Shown here piece by piece: positions 51,661 through 59,349 of a stretch of DNA of 64,000 nucleotides. Each line of letters begins with the position of its first letter. Positions within the stretch are counted from its first letter, which is position 1. The DNA lies in assembly GCA_037481615.1 (NCBI GenBank), contig JBBFLI010000003.1. One strand, written 5' to 3'. The translations under genes were made by a program, and so were the position numbers. This DNA comes from SpSt-501 sp037481615. GTDB lineage: Bacteria > Desulfobacterota > Desulfobacteria > Desulfobacterales > SpSt-501. The notes under the pieces were generated by a model. The model saw nothing but the letters and a program-made list of their open reading frames with translations, had not been told where the DNA came from and made no database searches.

Positions 51661-52710
51661 ATGGACCTCTACGATCTCGGAAGCGTCCCCGCCCTCGATT
51701 CCCAGCTGCTCTACCATGCGCTGGCCGACCTGGGGCGCGAGGGGCTCTTTCTGCTCTCGCCCGCGACCCCCTATGTCTGCGTCGGCTACCACCAGGACGC
51801 GGCGCGCGAGGTCGATCTCGCCTTCTGCCGCGCGCAGGGGATTCCGGTCGTCCGCCGCGAGGTGGGCGGGGGGGCGGTCTATCTCGACGGCGGGCAGGTC
51901 TTCTTCCAGCTCGTCCTGCGGCGGGACGACCCGCGCATCCCGGCGTCGCGGGACGCCTTCTACCGCCGCTTCCTCGAGCCGGTCGTGCGCGTCTACCGCC
52001 GCATGGGGGTCGCGGCCGAATACAAGCCGGTGAACGACATCGTCGCCGGGGCGCGCAAGGTGAGCGGAAGCGGGGTCGGCGAAATCGGGGAGTGCCTCGT
52101 CTTCGTGGGAAACGTGATCCTCGACTTCGACTACCGGACGATGGCCCGCGTGCTGAACGTCCCCGACGAGAAGTTCCGGGACAAGGTCTTCAAGACCCTC
52201 GAGGACAATCTCTCCACGCTCCGCCGCGAGCTGGGCGCCGCGCTTGCCTCCGCCTGGGCGCCGGAGCGCGTTCGCGGCCTCCTGGCCGAGGAGTTCGCCC
52301 CCCTCGTGGGTCCGCTCGTCCCCCGACAGGTCGATCCCGCGCTCCGCGACCGGGTCGAGGCGCTGCGCCCCGTCCTCACGAGCGAGGCCTGGCTGCTCGA
52401 GCGGCGGGGAAGGGGGAGCGGGCGCGAGATCCGCATCCGCTCCGGCTTGCATCTCCTCCACCGGGTGCACAAGGCGAAAGGGGGGCTGCTCCGGGCCGAT
52501 TTCGCGCTGGTCGAGGGAAGGCTGCACGCCGTTTCGCTCTCGGGCGATTTTTTCTGCTACCCGCCGGACGGGATCGAGCGGCTGGCGGAAAGCCTCGAGG
52601 GGGCCGAGCCCGCCCGGGCCGCCCCGCGCATCGAGGCCTTCCTCGCCGCGCACGGGATCGAAATCCCGGGGGTCGCCGCCGCCGATTGGGCTTGCCTCTT
52701 CGCCCCCTGA
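51661..52710 (+). CDS. lplA: Lipoate-protein ligase A
   Basis: Lipoate ligase of 349 residues, longer than the catalytic domain alone and probably with the C-terminal accessory domain. The binding-fold signature VRREVGGGAVYLDGGQVFF is near 62-80; the catalytic Lys region is NDIVAGARKVSGSGVGE. It activates lipoate with ATP and transfers it to E2 or GcvH-type lysines. The gene ends the operon, at a GC-rich terminator, so the complex, the lipoyl carrier and the enzyme that modifies them are made together. Confidence 0.9.
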   Translation: MDLYDLGSVPALDSQLLYHALADLGREGLFLLSPATPYVCVGYHQDAAREVDLAFCRAQGIPVVRREVGGGAVYLDGGQVFFQLVLRRDDPRIPASRDAFYRRFLEPVVRVYRRMGVAAEYKPVNDIVAGARKVSGSGVGEIGECLVFVGNVILDFDYRTMARVLNVPDEKFRDKVFKTLEDNLSTLRRELGAALASAWAPERVRGLLAEEFAPLVGPLVPRQVDPALRDRVEALRPVLTSEAWLLERRGRGSGREIRIRSGLHLLHRVHKAKGGLLRADFALVEGRLHAVSLSGDFFCYPPDGIERLAESLEGAEPARAAPRIEAFLAAHGIEIPGVAAADWACLFAP

Positions 52711-52712
52711 AG

Positions 52713-52764
52713 GAGAGGGCCGGCCCCGCACCTCCTCGCGGCGGTTTGCGCCGCCCTCTCTTTT
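52713..52764 (+). terminator. Intrinsic terminator ending the large operon
   Basis: Arms GAGAGGGC (52713-52720) and GCCCTCTC (52753-52760) with an inner GGCGG/CCGCC pair are followed by TTTT at 52761-52764. It lies directly after lplA and marks the end of the fifteen-gene unit. Confidence 0.75.
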
Positions 52765-52816
52765 CCCGTATAGGAAACCGTCCTGCCCGCCCGAGAACCG
52801 GAAAGGAGAAGGCTTC

Positions 52817-53515
52817 TTGCTCGGAACCGTCGTCAACACGCTCGCCATCGTCGTCGGGAGCCTGATCGGGCTTCTCTTCCGCGGCGGCATCCCCGAGGCC
52901 TACACCCGGACCGTGATGCACGCGATTGGTCTGGCGGTGCTCCTGATCGGGATCAAATCGGCGTTCGCCACCGAGGCGCTCCTGCTTGTGATCCTGAGCT
53001 TGGCCGTGGGAAGCGCCCTCGGCGAGGGGATGAGGATCGAGGATCGGCTGGAAACCCTCGGCCGCTGGGTGGGAAGGAAGGTCTCCCGCGGCGACGAGGG
53101 GGGGATCGCGCGCGGCTTCGTCTTCACGAGCCTGCTTTACTGTGTGGGCGCGATGGCGATCGTGGGCTCGATGGAAAGCGGCCTCGCCGGGAACCACCAG
53201 ACGCTCTACGCCAAATCGATCCTCGACGGCGTGGGATCGATCCTTTTTGCCTCGACCCTGGGCGTGGGGGTCCTCTTTTCGGCCGTGTCGGTCTTCGTCT
53301 ACCAGGGGCTGATCACGGTCAGCGCGGCCGCGATCCAGCCCTTCCTGGGGCCGGAGGTGGTCGGGCAGATGTCCGCCGTGGGGGGGCTCCTGATCGTCGC
53401 GATCGGCATCAACCTCCTCGAGCTCCGCAAGCTCAAGGTCGGCAACATGCTGCCGGCGGTCTTCCTGCCGCTTGTCTGGCAGACCCTGCAGGGGCTTGCG
53501 GCGAGGATCTTCTGA
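52817..53515 (+). CDS. DUF554 membrane protein (YdfK-like)
   Basis: A 232-residue integral membrane protein of DUF554 with six to seven helices. A TTG start at 52817 is chosen because GAAAGGAG lies eight bases upstream and the protein then begins LGTVVNTLAIVVGSLIGLLF as relatives do. IKSAFATEALLLVILSLAVG and FVFTSLLYCVGAMAIVGSME are conserved. The function is unknown; such proteins are thought to be small-molecule or ion carriers. It is separated from lplA by a terminator, so likely has its own promoter. Confidence 0.85.
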   Translation: MLGTVVNTLAIVVGSLIGLLFRGGIPEAYTRTVMHAIGLAVLLIGIKSAFATEALLLVILSLAVGSALGEGMRIEDRLETLGRWVGRKVSRGDEGGIARGFVFTSLLYCVGAMAIVGSMESGLAGNHQTLYAKSILDGVGSILFASTLGVGVLFSAVSVFVYQGLITVSAAAIQPFLGPEVVGQMSAVGGLLIVAIGINLLELRKLKVGNMLPAVFLPLVWQTLQGLAARIF

Positions 53516-53544
53516 TCTTCCGCCTTTTCCGGCCGCAAAACGGG

Positions 53545-53922
53545 TTAGGCGCGGCGGGCCTCCGGGGGATGGCGCGGAGGAGGGGCGCCGCGGTCGATCT
53601 CCTCCTGCAGACGGCGCACCTCGCTCAGAAGCCCGCAGAAACGCTTCCCGAAGGCCGTCATCCGGTAGTGAACCTCGAACGGCGGCTTTTCGCCGCAGGC
53701 GACGCGCTCGAGGATCCCGAAGCGCACCATCTTCTTCAGCCGCTCGTTCATCACCTTGGCCGAAAGCCCCGGGCAGGCGCGCTGCATCGCCGCGGGCCGG
53801 GTGACGCCCGCCGCGGAAAGCTCGAGCAGGCCGAGCGACCACTTGCAGCCGACGATGTCCTCCACCATGCGGGCGACGGAGATATCCGGGACCCCGGCGG
53901 CCTTCCCGTTTTGTGCGCTCAT
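53545..53922 (-). CDS. HxlR-family transcriptional regulator
   Basis: Winged-helix regulator of 125 residues. VGCKWSLGLLELSAAGVTRP and the segment CPGLSAKVMNERLKKMVRFG, then ILERVACGEKPPFEVHYRMT, match the HxlR/DUF24 fold. It has several cysteines (C26, the one in CPGLS, that in ACGE, and FCG), and HxlR proteins are often redox or aldehyde sensors. It is divergent from a thioredoxin-like gene and likely controls the thioredoxin/rubredoxin/cupin/OsmC cluster. Two palindromic repeats lie between the two starts. Confidence 0.9.
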   Translation of the reverse strand: MSAQNGKAAGVPDISVARMVEDIVGCKWSLGLLELSAAGVTRPAAMQRACPGLSAKVMNERLKKMVRFGILERVACGEKPPFEVHYRMTAFGKRFCGLLSEVRRLQEEIDRGAPPPRHPPEARRA

Positions 53923-53945
53923 GGTCGATCCTTCGGGGGGGAGAA

Positions 53946-54001
53946 GTTACCGAAAGGTACGTTCTTTACGCCGCCCCGGCAAGGCTGCACCTTTCAGGTG
54001 C
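53946..54001. promoter_or_regulatory. Paired HxlR operator candidates
   Basis: Two similar 15-base dyads: GTTACCGAAAGGTAC at 53946-53960 and the perfect GCACCTTTCAGGTGC at 53987-54001. Read on opposite strands they share ACCTTTC, which is like binding sites of HxlR/DUF24 regulators. They lie between the divergent HxlR and thioredoxin-like starts. Confidence 0.55.
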
Positions 54002-54046
54002 CGTGAGAAGCACGGCGATTTCTAAGGATCCGGGAGGATGAAAGCC

Positions 54047-54283
54047 ATGAAGCCGAAAGCCGTCTTCTATCACGCCGGCTGCCCGGTGTGCCGGAGCGCC
54101 GAGAGTGCGGTGGTCGGCGCCCTCGACCGCAGCCGTTTCGATGTCGAGATCGTGCACCTCGGAAGCGAAAAGGCGCGCATCGCCGAGGCGGAGAGACTGG
54201 GCGTCCAATCCGTACCCGCCCTCGTTCTCGACGGCGGCGTCTTCCACATCAACTTCGGGGCGAGCCTGAACGATCTCAAATGA
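54047..54283 (+). CDS. Thioredoxin-like protein (CPVC)
   Basis: A 78-residue thioredoxin/glutaredoxin-fold protein. HAGCPVCRSAES puts a CPVC redox site at the N-terminal helix; the cis-proline loop is SVPALVLDGG. The second ATG at 54047 is taken because GGGAGG then lies nine bases away, while the first ATG at 54038 abuts it. It would reduce disulfides or peroxides. It is the first gene of a cluster with rubredoxin, a cupin and an OsmC-like protein, and is divergent from the HxlR regulator. Confidence 0.85.
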   Translation: MKPKAVFYHAGCPVCRSAESAVVGALDRSRFDVEIVHLGSEKARIAEAERLGVQSVPALVLDGGVFHINFGASLNDLK

Positions 54284-54581
54284 CTCTTCTCCCCCCGGGT
54301 CGGCCCGGGAAACCGGCCCGGGGAAAAACCAAAGGATTTGACCTGCGTCAATGCGCTTCGGGTGCGTTTCGCTTTAGGGGGAAACCGGCGGCGCCTTGCG
54401 CATGATGCCGGAAGGTCGAGATTTCATCTTCAGGATGGCCGGCGGTTTTTCCCGCGTCGCGGCAACGCGTTTGGCGCTGCGGCCGGACTGGATTCGCCGC
54501 CGGACAGAATTCCGTTGACAGAGGTTCCGGGTTCGGCGCAGGTTGGCTTGTGAAAACAGGGGCCGGAAAGGAGAAGTCGCC
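54284..54581. other. Intergenic stretch upstream of rubredoxin
   Basis: About 300 bases without a supported gene. It holds the TTGAC-N4-GTCAA dyad annotated separately and, at 54514-54519, a TTGACA with no good -10 box downstream. Remaining short frames are random. Confidence 0.5.
54338..54351. promoter_or_regulatory. CRP/FNR-family (HcpR/DNR-like) operator
   Basis: TTGACCTGCGTCAA is a perfect 5-base dyad with four-base spacer, the layout of CRP/FNR-superfamily sites. It lies about 55 bases after the thioredoxin-like gene and about 230 before rubredoxin, so it probably controls the latter. Which family member binds is not decided by sequence. Confidence 0.55.
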
Positions 54582-54743
54582 GTGGCGAAGTGGCAGTGCA
54601 TTCCCTGCGGCTATGTGTACGACCCCGCGGAAGGCGATGCCGAGGGAGGCATCCCGGCGGGGACGGCTTTCGAGGATTTGCCCGAGGGCTGGGTGTGTCC
54701 GATCTGCGGCGTGGGGAAAGACCAGTTCGAAAAGACGGCCTGA
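54582..54743 (+). CDS. Rubredoxin
   Basis: A 53-residue rubredoxin, the usual length. The iron is bound by the two Cys pairs CIPCG and CPICG. It starts at a GTG with GGAAAGGAG eight bases upstream. It carries electrons to peroxidases, oxygen reductases or other redox enzymes in anaerobes under oxidative stress, which suits the neighbouring cupin and OsmC-like genes. Confidence 0.93.
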   Translation: MAKWQCIPCGYVYDPAEGDAEGGIPAGTAFEDLPEGWVCPICGVGKDQFEKTA

Positions 54744-54806
54744 GCGGCCGACCCGTTCAGCCGCCGGGGGATGGGCAATTTTCCGCCGGGGGGAAGAGGA
54801 GAACCG

Positions 54807-55139
54807 ATGACCCAGGATTCCACGGAACTCCGGGGGGTGCCGCGGGCCGCCGCCCGGCTGGTCGAGTACGCGGAAGGCTCGATCGTGAGCCGGACCATCG
54901 TCAAGCGCGATACGGGAAACGTCACCCTCTTCGCATTCGACGCCGGCCAGGGCCTGAGCGAGCACACCGCTCCCTTCGATGCGCTGGTCTACATCCTGGA
55001 CGGCCGGGCATTGATTGCCATCGGTGGCCGGGAAAACGAGGTCGCGGCGGGAGAGATGCTCCTCATGCCCGCGAACGTGCCCCACGCACTCCAGGCGGTT
55101 GAGCGCTTCAAGATGATGCTCGTCATGATCCGCGGCTGA
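54807..55139 (+). CDS. Cupin-domain protein
   Basis: A 110-residue single-domain cupin. Metal-binding elements are GLSEHTAPFDALVYILDG (GX5HXH-like with a single His kept) and PANVPHAL (second His). AGAGGAG precedes the ATG at 54807. Proteins of this type often accompany redox-stress genes and may be dioxygenases, isomerases or sensors; nothing in the sequence decides this. It lies between rubredoxin and the Sec-OsmC gene. Confidence 0.88.
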   Translation: MTQDSTELRGVPRAAARLVEYAEGSIVSRTIVKRDTGNVTLFAFDAGQGLSEHTAPFDALVYILDGRALIAIGGRENEVAAGEMLLMPANVPHALQAVERFKMMLVMIRG

Positions 55140-55212
55140 CCTGCCGCGGTTTGCGTCTTTGCTGCAACGGGGCGGATTCCCTCGCCCCCTTCCGGAAAGG
55201 AGGCCGTCGGCC

Positions 55213-55680
55213 ATGGGGGAGCCTGTTCATGTTTCGCGGATCCGCATCGTGCGCGAGAAAGGCCCCACCCGCCGCGCCGTGATCGAGGGGTTTCCCGAGC
55301 CCATCTACTACGGGGTTCATGGCGGGATCCGAAACTTCTATCGCGTCGATCCCGAGGAGGAACACGCGGCGACCCTCGATCACATCGTGGCGGCGACCGC
55401 CGCCTGAATGATGGGCACACTGGCCGCGGTGCTGGCCGGAAAGCGGATTCCCACCCCGGAGGATCGCTACGAGGCCGAGGTCGAGGGGGAGATCGAGAAC
55501 GTGGAAGGGGTGTTGAAGATCACCTGCATCCGCGTGAGGTACCGCCTCAAGCTGCCGACGGGCCGCTCCGCGGAAGCGCGGGCCGCCTTCGCGGAGTATC
55601 TCCCCCGTTGCCCGGCGGCCCAAAGCGTGATCGGCTGCATCCGCCTCGAGGATGAACTGATCCTCGAAGAGATCCCCTGA
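55213..55680 (+). CDS. OsmC-family peroxiredoxin-like protein, probable selenoprotein (UGA = Sec65)
   Basis: OsmC/Ohr-fold thiol peroxidase of 155 residues when the in-frame TGA at 55405-55407 is read through. The two parts, codons 1-64 and 66-155, are in the same frame and together form one OsmC domain: TLDHIVAATAA, then the TGA, then MMGTLAAVLAGKRIPTP. Relatives have Cys exactly at that position, the peroxidatic residue; the resolving cysteine CP in YLPRCPAAQSV is kept. A hairpin starts 12 bases after TGA (stem 55420-55425 with 55434-55439, eight-base loop beginning GC), at the distance of bacterial SECIS elements. AAAGGAGG precedes the ATG. The alternative is a nonsense mutation. Confidence 0.8.
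55405..55439 (+). promoter_or_regulatory. Putative bacterial SECIS element
   Basis: The UGA at 55405-55407 is followed after twelve bases by a six-pair stem (CUGGCC with GGCCGG, one G-U pair) around an eight-base apical loop (55426-55433) that starts with G and contains GGU. The 18-base spacing from UGA to the loop lies within the range used for bacterial SECIS searches. Confidence 0.6.
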
Positions 55681-55759
55681 GGACTCCCATCCCGGAGGCG
55701 ACGGCGGCGGGAGGCAGGGGCGGGCAGGCCGGCCGCCCGGCTGCGTCGCGGGCGAGGGA

Positions 55760-56581
55760 TCAGCGTTTCGCCCTCACGAGCGCCTGCCAGGTGGGCTTTT
55801 CGAGAAAGCTCCCCGGGACGTTCTCCTCCATTTCGGCGAAGAGCCGCCAGGGCACAGCGAAGGTGAGCAGATCCCCTCCCAGGAGGGGGCGGACGTATTT
55901 TCGAGCCGAGATGTCCGTGAGCCCCACCACCGCCCGCGGCTTCTCCGATCGTCCCTCCCGAAAGGGGAGGATCCCGATCGTCTGGCAGCCCGCCGCCCAG
56001 GGGATGATCACGTTTTCCATCCCCCCCCGGGCATAGTTGGCGAGGATGACGAGGGCGGCGAGTTGGTCCGGGTCGGCAAGGAAGACCACCGTCGCGGGCG
56101 CTTCCTTCTCCGGGTCGACTTCGGCGAGCGGCTTGAAAAGCACGAAGCGTGAGCCGGTCTCCCGGATGGGCAGTTCCTCCAGCCAGCGGTGGACGAGCGC
56201 GGGGGTCTTGAGATAGCCCTCGCCCTCGAGAAAGTCGCGCGCGAACTCCTTTCCCGCCTGGGCCTTCAGCGCCTCGCCCACCTGCCTTCCTTTCTCCCAG
56301 CCCGCGTTTCCGGAGGAGAGAAAATAGGCGAAGCAATCGACGCCCCCGGGGAAGCGCAGGTAGGCGTTTCCGAAGCCCAGGCCCACCCCGCCGCCCCAGC
56401 AGCCGTAGGTCTCCGCGGAGAAGGCCGCGGTCTTGCCCTTGGCGGCGTTGGCGAAGAGAAACATCACGCAGCCCCATCGGCCGGGTTTGAACTCGAGCGC
56501 ACCCTCGGGCTTCTCCGCGGCAAGCATCACGGCGACGGGCCCGTACGCCGCGCCGAGCGCCGCTGCAATCCGCGATTCCAT
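55760..56581 (-). CDS. DUF169 family protein
   Basis: A 273-residue DUF169 protein. Family hallmarks are PGRWGCVMFLFANAAKGK with its conserved Cys (residue 38) and CWGGGVGLGFGNAY (from Cys62), plus VIIPWAAGCQTIGILPF. Cysteines at conserved places suggest a bound cofactor or metal, and such proteins are common in anaerobes, but the function is unknown. It is convergent with the OsmC gene. Start at 56581 has a ribosome-like GGGAGGAAGG on its strand. Confidence 0.88.
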   Translation of the reverse strand: MESRIAAALGAAYGPVAVMLAAEKPEGALEFKPGRWGCVMFLFANAAKGKTAAFSAETYGCWGGGVGLGFGNAYLRFPGGVDCFAYFLSSGNAGWEKGRQVGEALKAQAGKEFARDFLEGEGYLKTPALVHRWLEELPIRETGSRFVLFKPLAEVDPEKEAPATVVFLADPDQLAALVILANYARGGMENVIIPWAAGCQTIGILPFREGRSEKPRAVVGLTDISARKYVRPLLGGDLLTFAVPWRLFAEMEENVPGSFLEKPTWQALVRAKR

Positions 56582-56605
56582 ACCTTCCTCCCTTCCCCCC
56601 CTAAA

Positions 56606-56873
56606 GGGACGTCCATTATTTTATCATTTTCCCGGGCTGCAAAAATAACACGATTCCTGGAGACCGGAAAAGCCCGGCTCATGACGGCAAGCAGGGAGGT
56701 TTGAAAGCGCAGAGGGGCGCCTCAGGCGGGGGGGGGCGGAGCGGGCTACGCAGCAGCCAGCGCCTTGCGGTGTGCGGGTTCTTTGCGGCCGCGCTCGAGG
56801 CGGATGAATCCAACCAATAAATAAATGGACGTCCCCGATGTCCGTCCGTCCCCGATGTCCGTCCCCGATGTCA
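56606..56873. repeat. Inverted-repeat element with 13-base direct repeats
   Basis: Imperfect 19-base terminal inverted repeats (56606-56624 and 56817-56835, 17 of 19 bases matching, core GGGACGTCCATT) bound a 230-base unit. To its right lie three copies of GTCCCCGATGTCC at 56831-56843, 56848-56860 and, one base shorter, 56861-56872. These fit a MITE or the flank of a REP-associated transposase (RAYT) element. The NosL stop codon lies within the last repeat. No transposase is encoded here. Confidence 0.6.
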
Positions 56874-57359
56874 CTTTTTCGCTTTGCGCCGGTCGCGGAT
56901 CATCTTCGTGTCGTGGTAGAGGTCGGCGAAGGCGGCCTGCAGGGCCTCCTCGAAGCCCACGATCGTTCCTCCGTGGGCCTTGACGAAAGCTTCGGCGTCC
57001 TGCCGGCCGGCGAAGGCCCACTTCGCCCTCGCGCTCATGACCCCGGGGCGGTCGCCGCCGATCACCCAGAACGCCTTCTCGGCATCGATCAGCGTGCGGG
57101 TGGAGTAGTCGCCGACCGCGAAGGAAACCGGGGCCTGATCCAGGCGGTTGACGAGCTCGACCGCCGTGCAATGGATGCTGCAGGTGCCGGTCTCGCCGCC
57201 GTTTTCAAAGACGATCACCATACGGCTGTGCGCGAATTCCGCGCGGTTCATGCCGCAGAGCGGGCAGACGGGGTGCCGCGCGATATCGGCTTCATCGGCC
57301 GCTGCAAAACCGGCGCCGAGAAGAAGGAAAGCGGACAGGAGAAGGAAAACAGATTTCAT
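56871..57359 (-). CDS. nosL: NosL-family copper-chaperone-like lipoprotein-less protein
   Basis: A 162-residue exported protein of the NosL family. A signal peptide (residues 1-21) is followed by HPVCPLCGMNRAEF, the CxxCGM metal-binding motif, and by ETGTCSIHC. NosL proteins bind Cu(I) and help assemble the copper sites of nitrous oxide reductase, but nosZ is not in this window. No lipobox cysteine is visible at the signal cleavage site. It is in the same direction as the SulP gene, with 109 bases between. Confidence 0.88.
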   Translation of the reverse strand: MKSVFLLLSAFLLLGAGFAAADEADIARHPVCPLCGMNRAEFAHSRMVIVFENGGETGTCSIHCTAVELVNRLDQAPVSFAVGDYSTRTLIDAEKAFWVIGGDRPGVMSARAKWAFAGRQDAEAFVKAHGGTIVGFEEALQAAFADLYHDTKMIRDRRKAKK

Positions 57360-57467
57360 GCGTCACTCCTCCCGCCTGTGTTGATTTGCGGCGGCTGTTT
57401 CAGCGTGCGACAAGCCGGTGGTCCCGTTCGCCGATCGCACCGCAGAGCCTCCTTACGGGGAAAACGG

Positions 57468-59171
57468 TCATCCAGTCAAGCCGGCCGTGTGGGAGGCGGC
57501 GCTTTCGCTGCCGCACCGGCCCTCCGCCGCAGGGCCGCCGACAGGGTTGCGGGCGGAACCGGCTTTCAGCTGCTGGCGGGCGAGCTCCACGGCCCGGCGG
57601 TAGTCGGTCTGGATGCCGTCTTCGCCGAAGACCTCCGCGCAGTTCAGGTCTTTGAGGATACGGTCCAGCCCGACCCCCTCGTTTACCACGAGGATCGGGC
57701 GGATCCCCTCGGCTTTCAGCTTTTCCACCATCTCGACCAGGGCGAAGGCGGCGGAAGTGTCCATGAAGGGGACATGGTAGCAGTTGATGATGACGACCTT
57801 CGCCCCGAGAAGCCGGTTGATCTTGTCCTGCATCTGGGCGGTCACGCCGAAGAAGAAAGCCCCGCGCACGGCGACCACGCGGATGCCGTAATCGCTCTCC
57901 TCCTGGAGCTCCTTGCCGAGATTGCGCTCCCAGTCGGACGGGGCCGCTTCGAAGACATTGACCTGGGTCTGCCGCGCCATTTGCCAGGTGAGCATCAGGG
58001 CGGCCAGCGCGATGCCGATGGTGACGGCGACGATCAGGTCGACGAACACCGTGGTGGCGAACACCGCGACCATGACCACGAGGTCCGGTCGGGGGGCGCG
58101 TTTCACGAGTTTGAGCATGCGGTAGTCGAGGATGTCGACGCCGACTTTGATCAGGATTCCCGCGAGGGCCGCCATGGGGATGTGGGCCGTGGCCTTGCCG
58201 AGGCCGAGCAGGACGGCAAGCAGGAACAGGGCGTGGATCATCCCGGAGAGACGGGTTCGGCCGCCGGCCTTGATGTTGACCACGGTGCGCATGGTCGCCC
58301 CGGCGCCGGGCAACCCGCCGATCAGGCCCGCGGCCAGATTGCCGACCCCCTGACCGATGAGTTCGCGGTTCGAGTCGTGGCGGTCTCGCGTCATCGAGTC
58401 GGCCACGAGCGAGGTGAGCAGGGTGTCGATGCTGCCGAGTGCCGCAAGCGCGATCGCCATGGCGAGGATCCGGGGCAAGTGCTCGGCCGACAGCGCCGGA
58501 AGTTGGAGGTCCGGCAGCCCGGTGGGGATCTGGCCGATGGTTTTCACGGGGAGGGCGAGACCCCCCGCGAGCAGGCTGGCTCCGAGAAGCGCGATCAGCG
58601 GCGAGGGGACGACCCGCGTGATGCGCGCCGGGGTGAGAAAGACGACGAGCAGCGTGAACCCCCCGAGAAGCAGGCTCTCGAGCTGCGCGCCGCTGACCGC
58701 TTTCGGCAGAGACCGCAGCGCAAGCAACGGGGATCCCACGCTGTCAAGGCCGAGGAGCGGATGAATCTGCAGCAGGAGGATGATGACCCCGATGCCGCTC
58801 ATGAACCCCGAAATGACCGGGTAGGGGATGTATCGCACGAAGCCGCCGATCCGGATCCAGCCGAAGACGATCTGCAGCACCCCGGCCAGAACCACGACCG
58901 TGAAGGCAGGGGCGAGATCCCCGGGGAAGGCGGCCACGGATGCGGCGAAGACCACGGTCATGGGGCCGGTCGGGCCGGAGACCTGGCAGGGGGTGCCGCC
59001 CAGCAGAGAGGCGAAGAACCCGAGGGCGATCGCGCCGTAGAGGCCGGCGATGGGTCCGGCCCCGCTGGCCGCGCCGAACGCGAGCGCAAGCGGCAGGGCC
59101 ACGACCCCGGCGGTAAGGCCGCCGAAGAGCTCCCCGCGCAGCAGGGAAAGCGAAGCGGTCAAACGTTTCAT
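57468..59171 (-). CDS. SulP-family anion transporter with STAS domain
   Basis: A 567-residue SulP/SLC26 permease. Ten to twelve helices occupy residues 1-410, with the conserved PLALAFGAASGAGPIAGLYG segment near 25-44 and LLGGTPCQVSGPTGPMTVVF near 55-74. The C-terminal STAS domain (from about 440) contains VVIINCYHVPFMDTSAAFAL. Substrates of the family are sulfate, bicarbonate, chlorate or other anions; none can be assigned here. ATG at 59171 is chosen over an upstream in-frame start. Confidence 0.92.
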   Translation of the reverse strand: MKRLTASLSLLRGELFGGLTAGVVALPLALAFGAASGAGPIAGLYGAIALGFFASLLGGTPCQVSGPTGPMTVVFAASVAAFPGDLAPAFTVVVLAGVLQIVFGWIRIGGFVRYIPYPVISGFMSGIGVIILLLQIHPLLGLDSVGSPLLALRSLPKAVSGAQLESLLLGGFTLLVVFLTPARITRVVPSPLIALLGASLLAGGLALPVKTIGQIPTGLPDLQLPALSAEHLPRILAMAIALAALGSIDTLLTSLVADSMTRDRHDSNRELIGQGVGNLAAGLIGGLPGAGATMRTVVNIKAGGRTRLSGMIHALFLLAVLLGLGKATAHIPMAALAGILIKVGVDILDYRMLKLVKRAPRPDLVVMVAVFATTVFVDLIVAVTIGIALAALMLTWQMARQTQVNVFEAAPSDWERNLGKELQEESDYGIRVVAVRGAFFFGVTAQMQDKINRLLGAKVVIINCYHVPFMDTSAAFALVEMVEKLKAEGIRPILVVNEGVGLDRILKDLNCAEVFGEDGIQTDYRRAVELARQQLKAGSARNPVGGPAAEGRCGSESAASHTAGLTG

Positions 59172-59349
59172 GGCGTCCCCCCGGGGTCCAGGATCGGTTT
59201 CCGGTGCCGCCGCCTGAGGCGGCTTCTGGGCGGCGAAAAAAAAGCGCAACAGATACCCTGGGACCCATCCGATGTCAATGGCGCCGCAACTTTCTTGGGG
59301 GCGAAGCCGCGCCGGGTTGCAGCGGAGGGCGGGTCCTGAGGATATTAAA

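Noticed and set aside
55408..55680. Separate gene starting at the ATG after TGA
   Set aside because: It lacks its own ribosome site, and only the combined frame forms a complete OsmC domain; the TGA falls on the catalytic Cys position.
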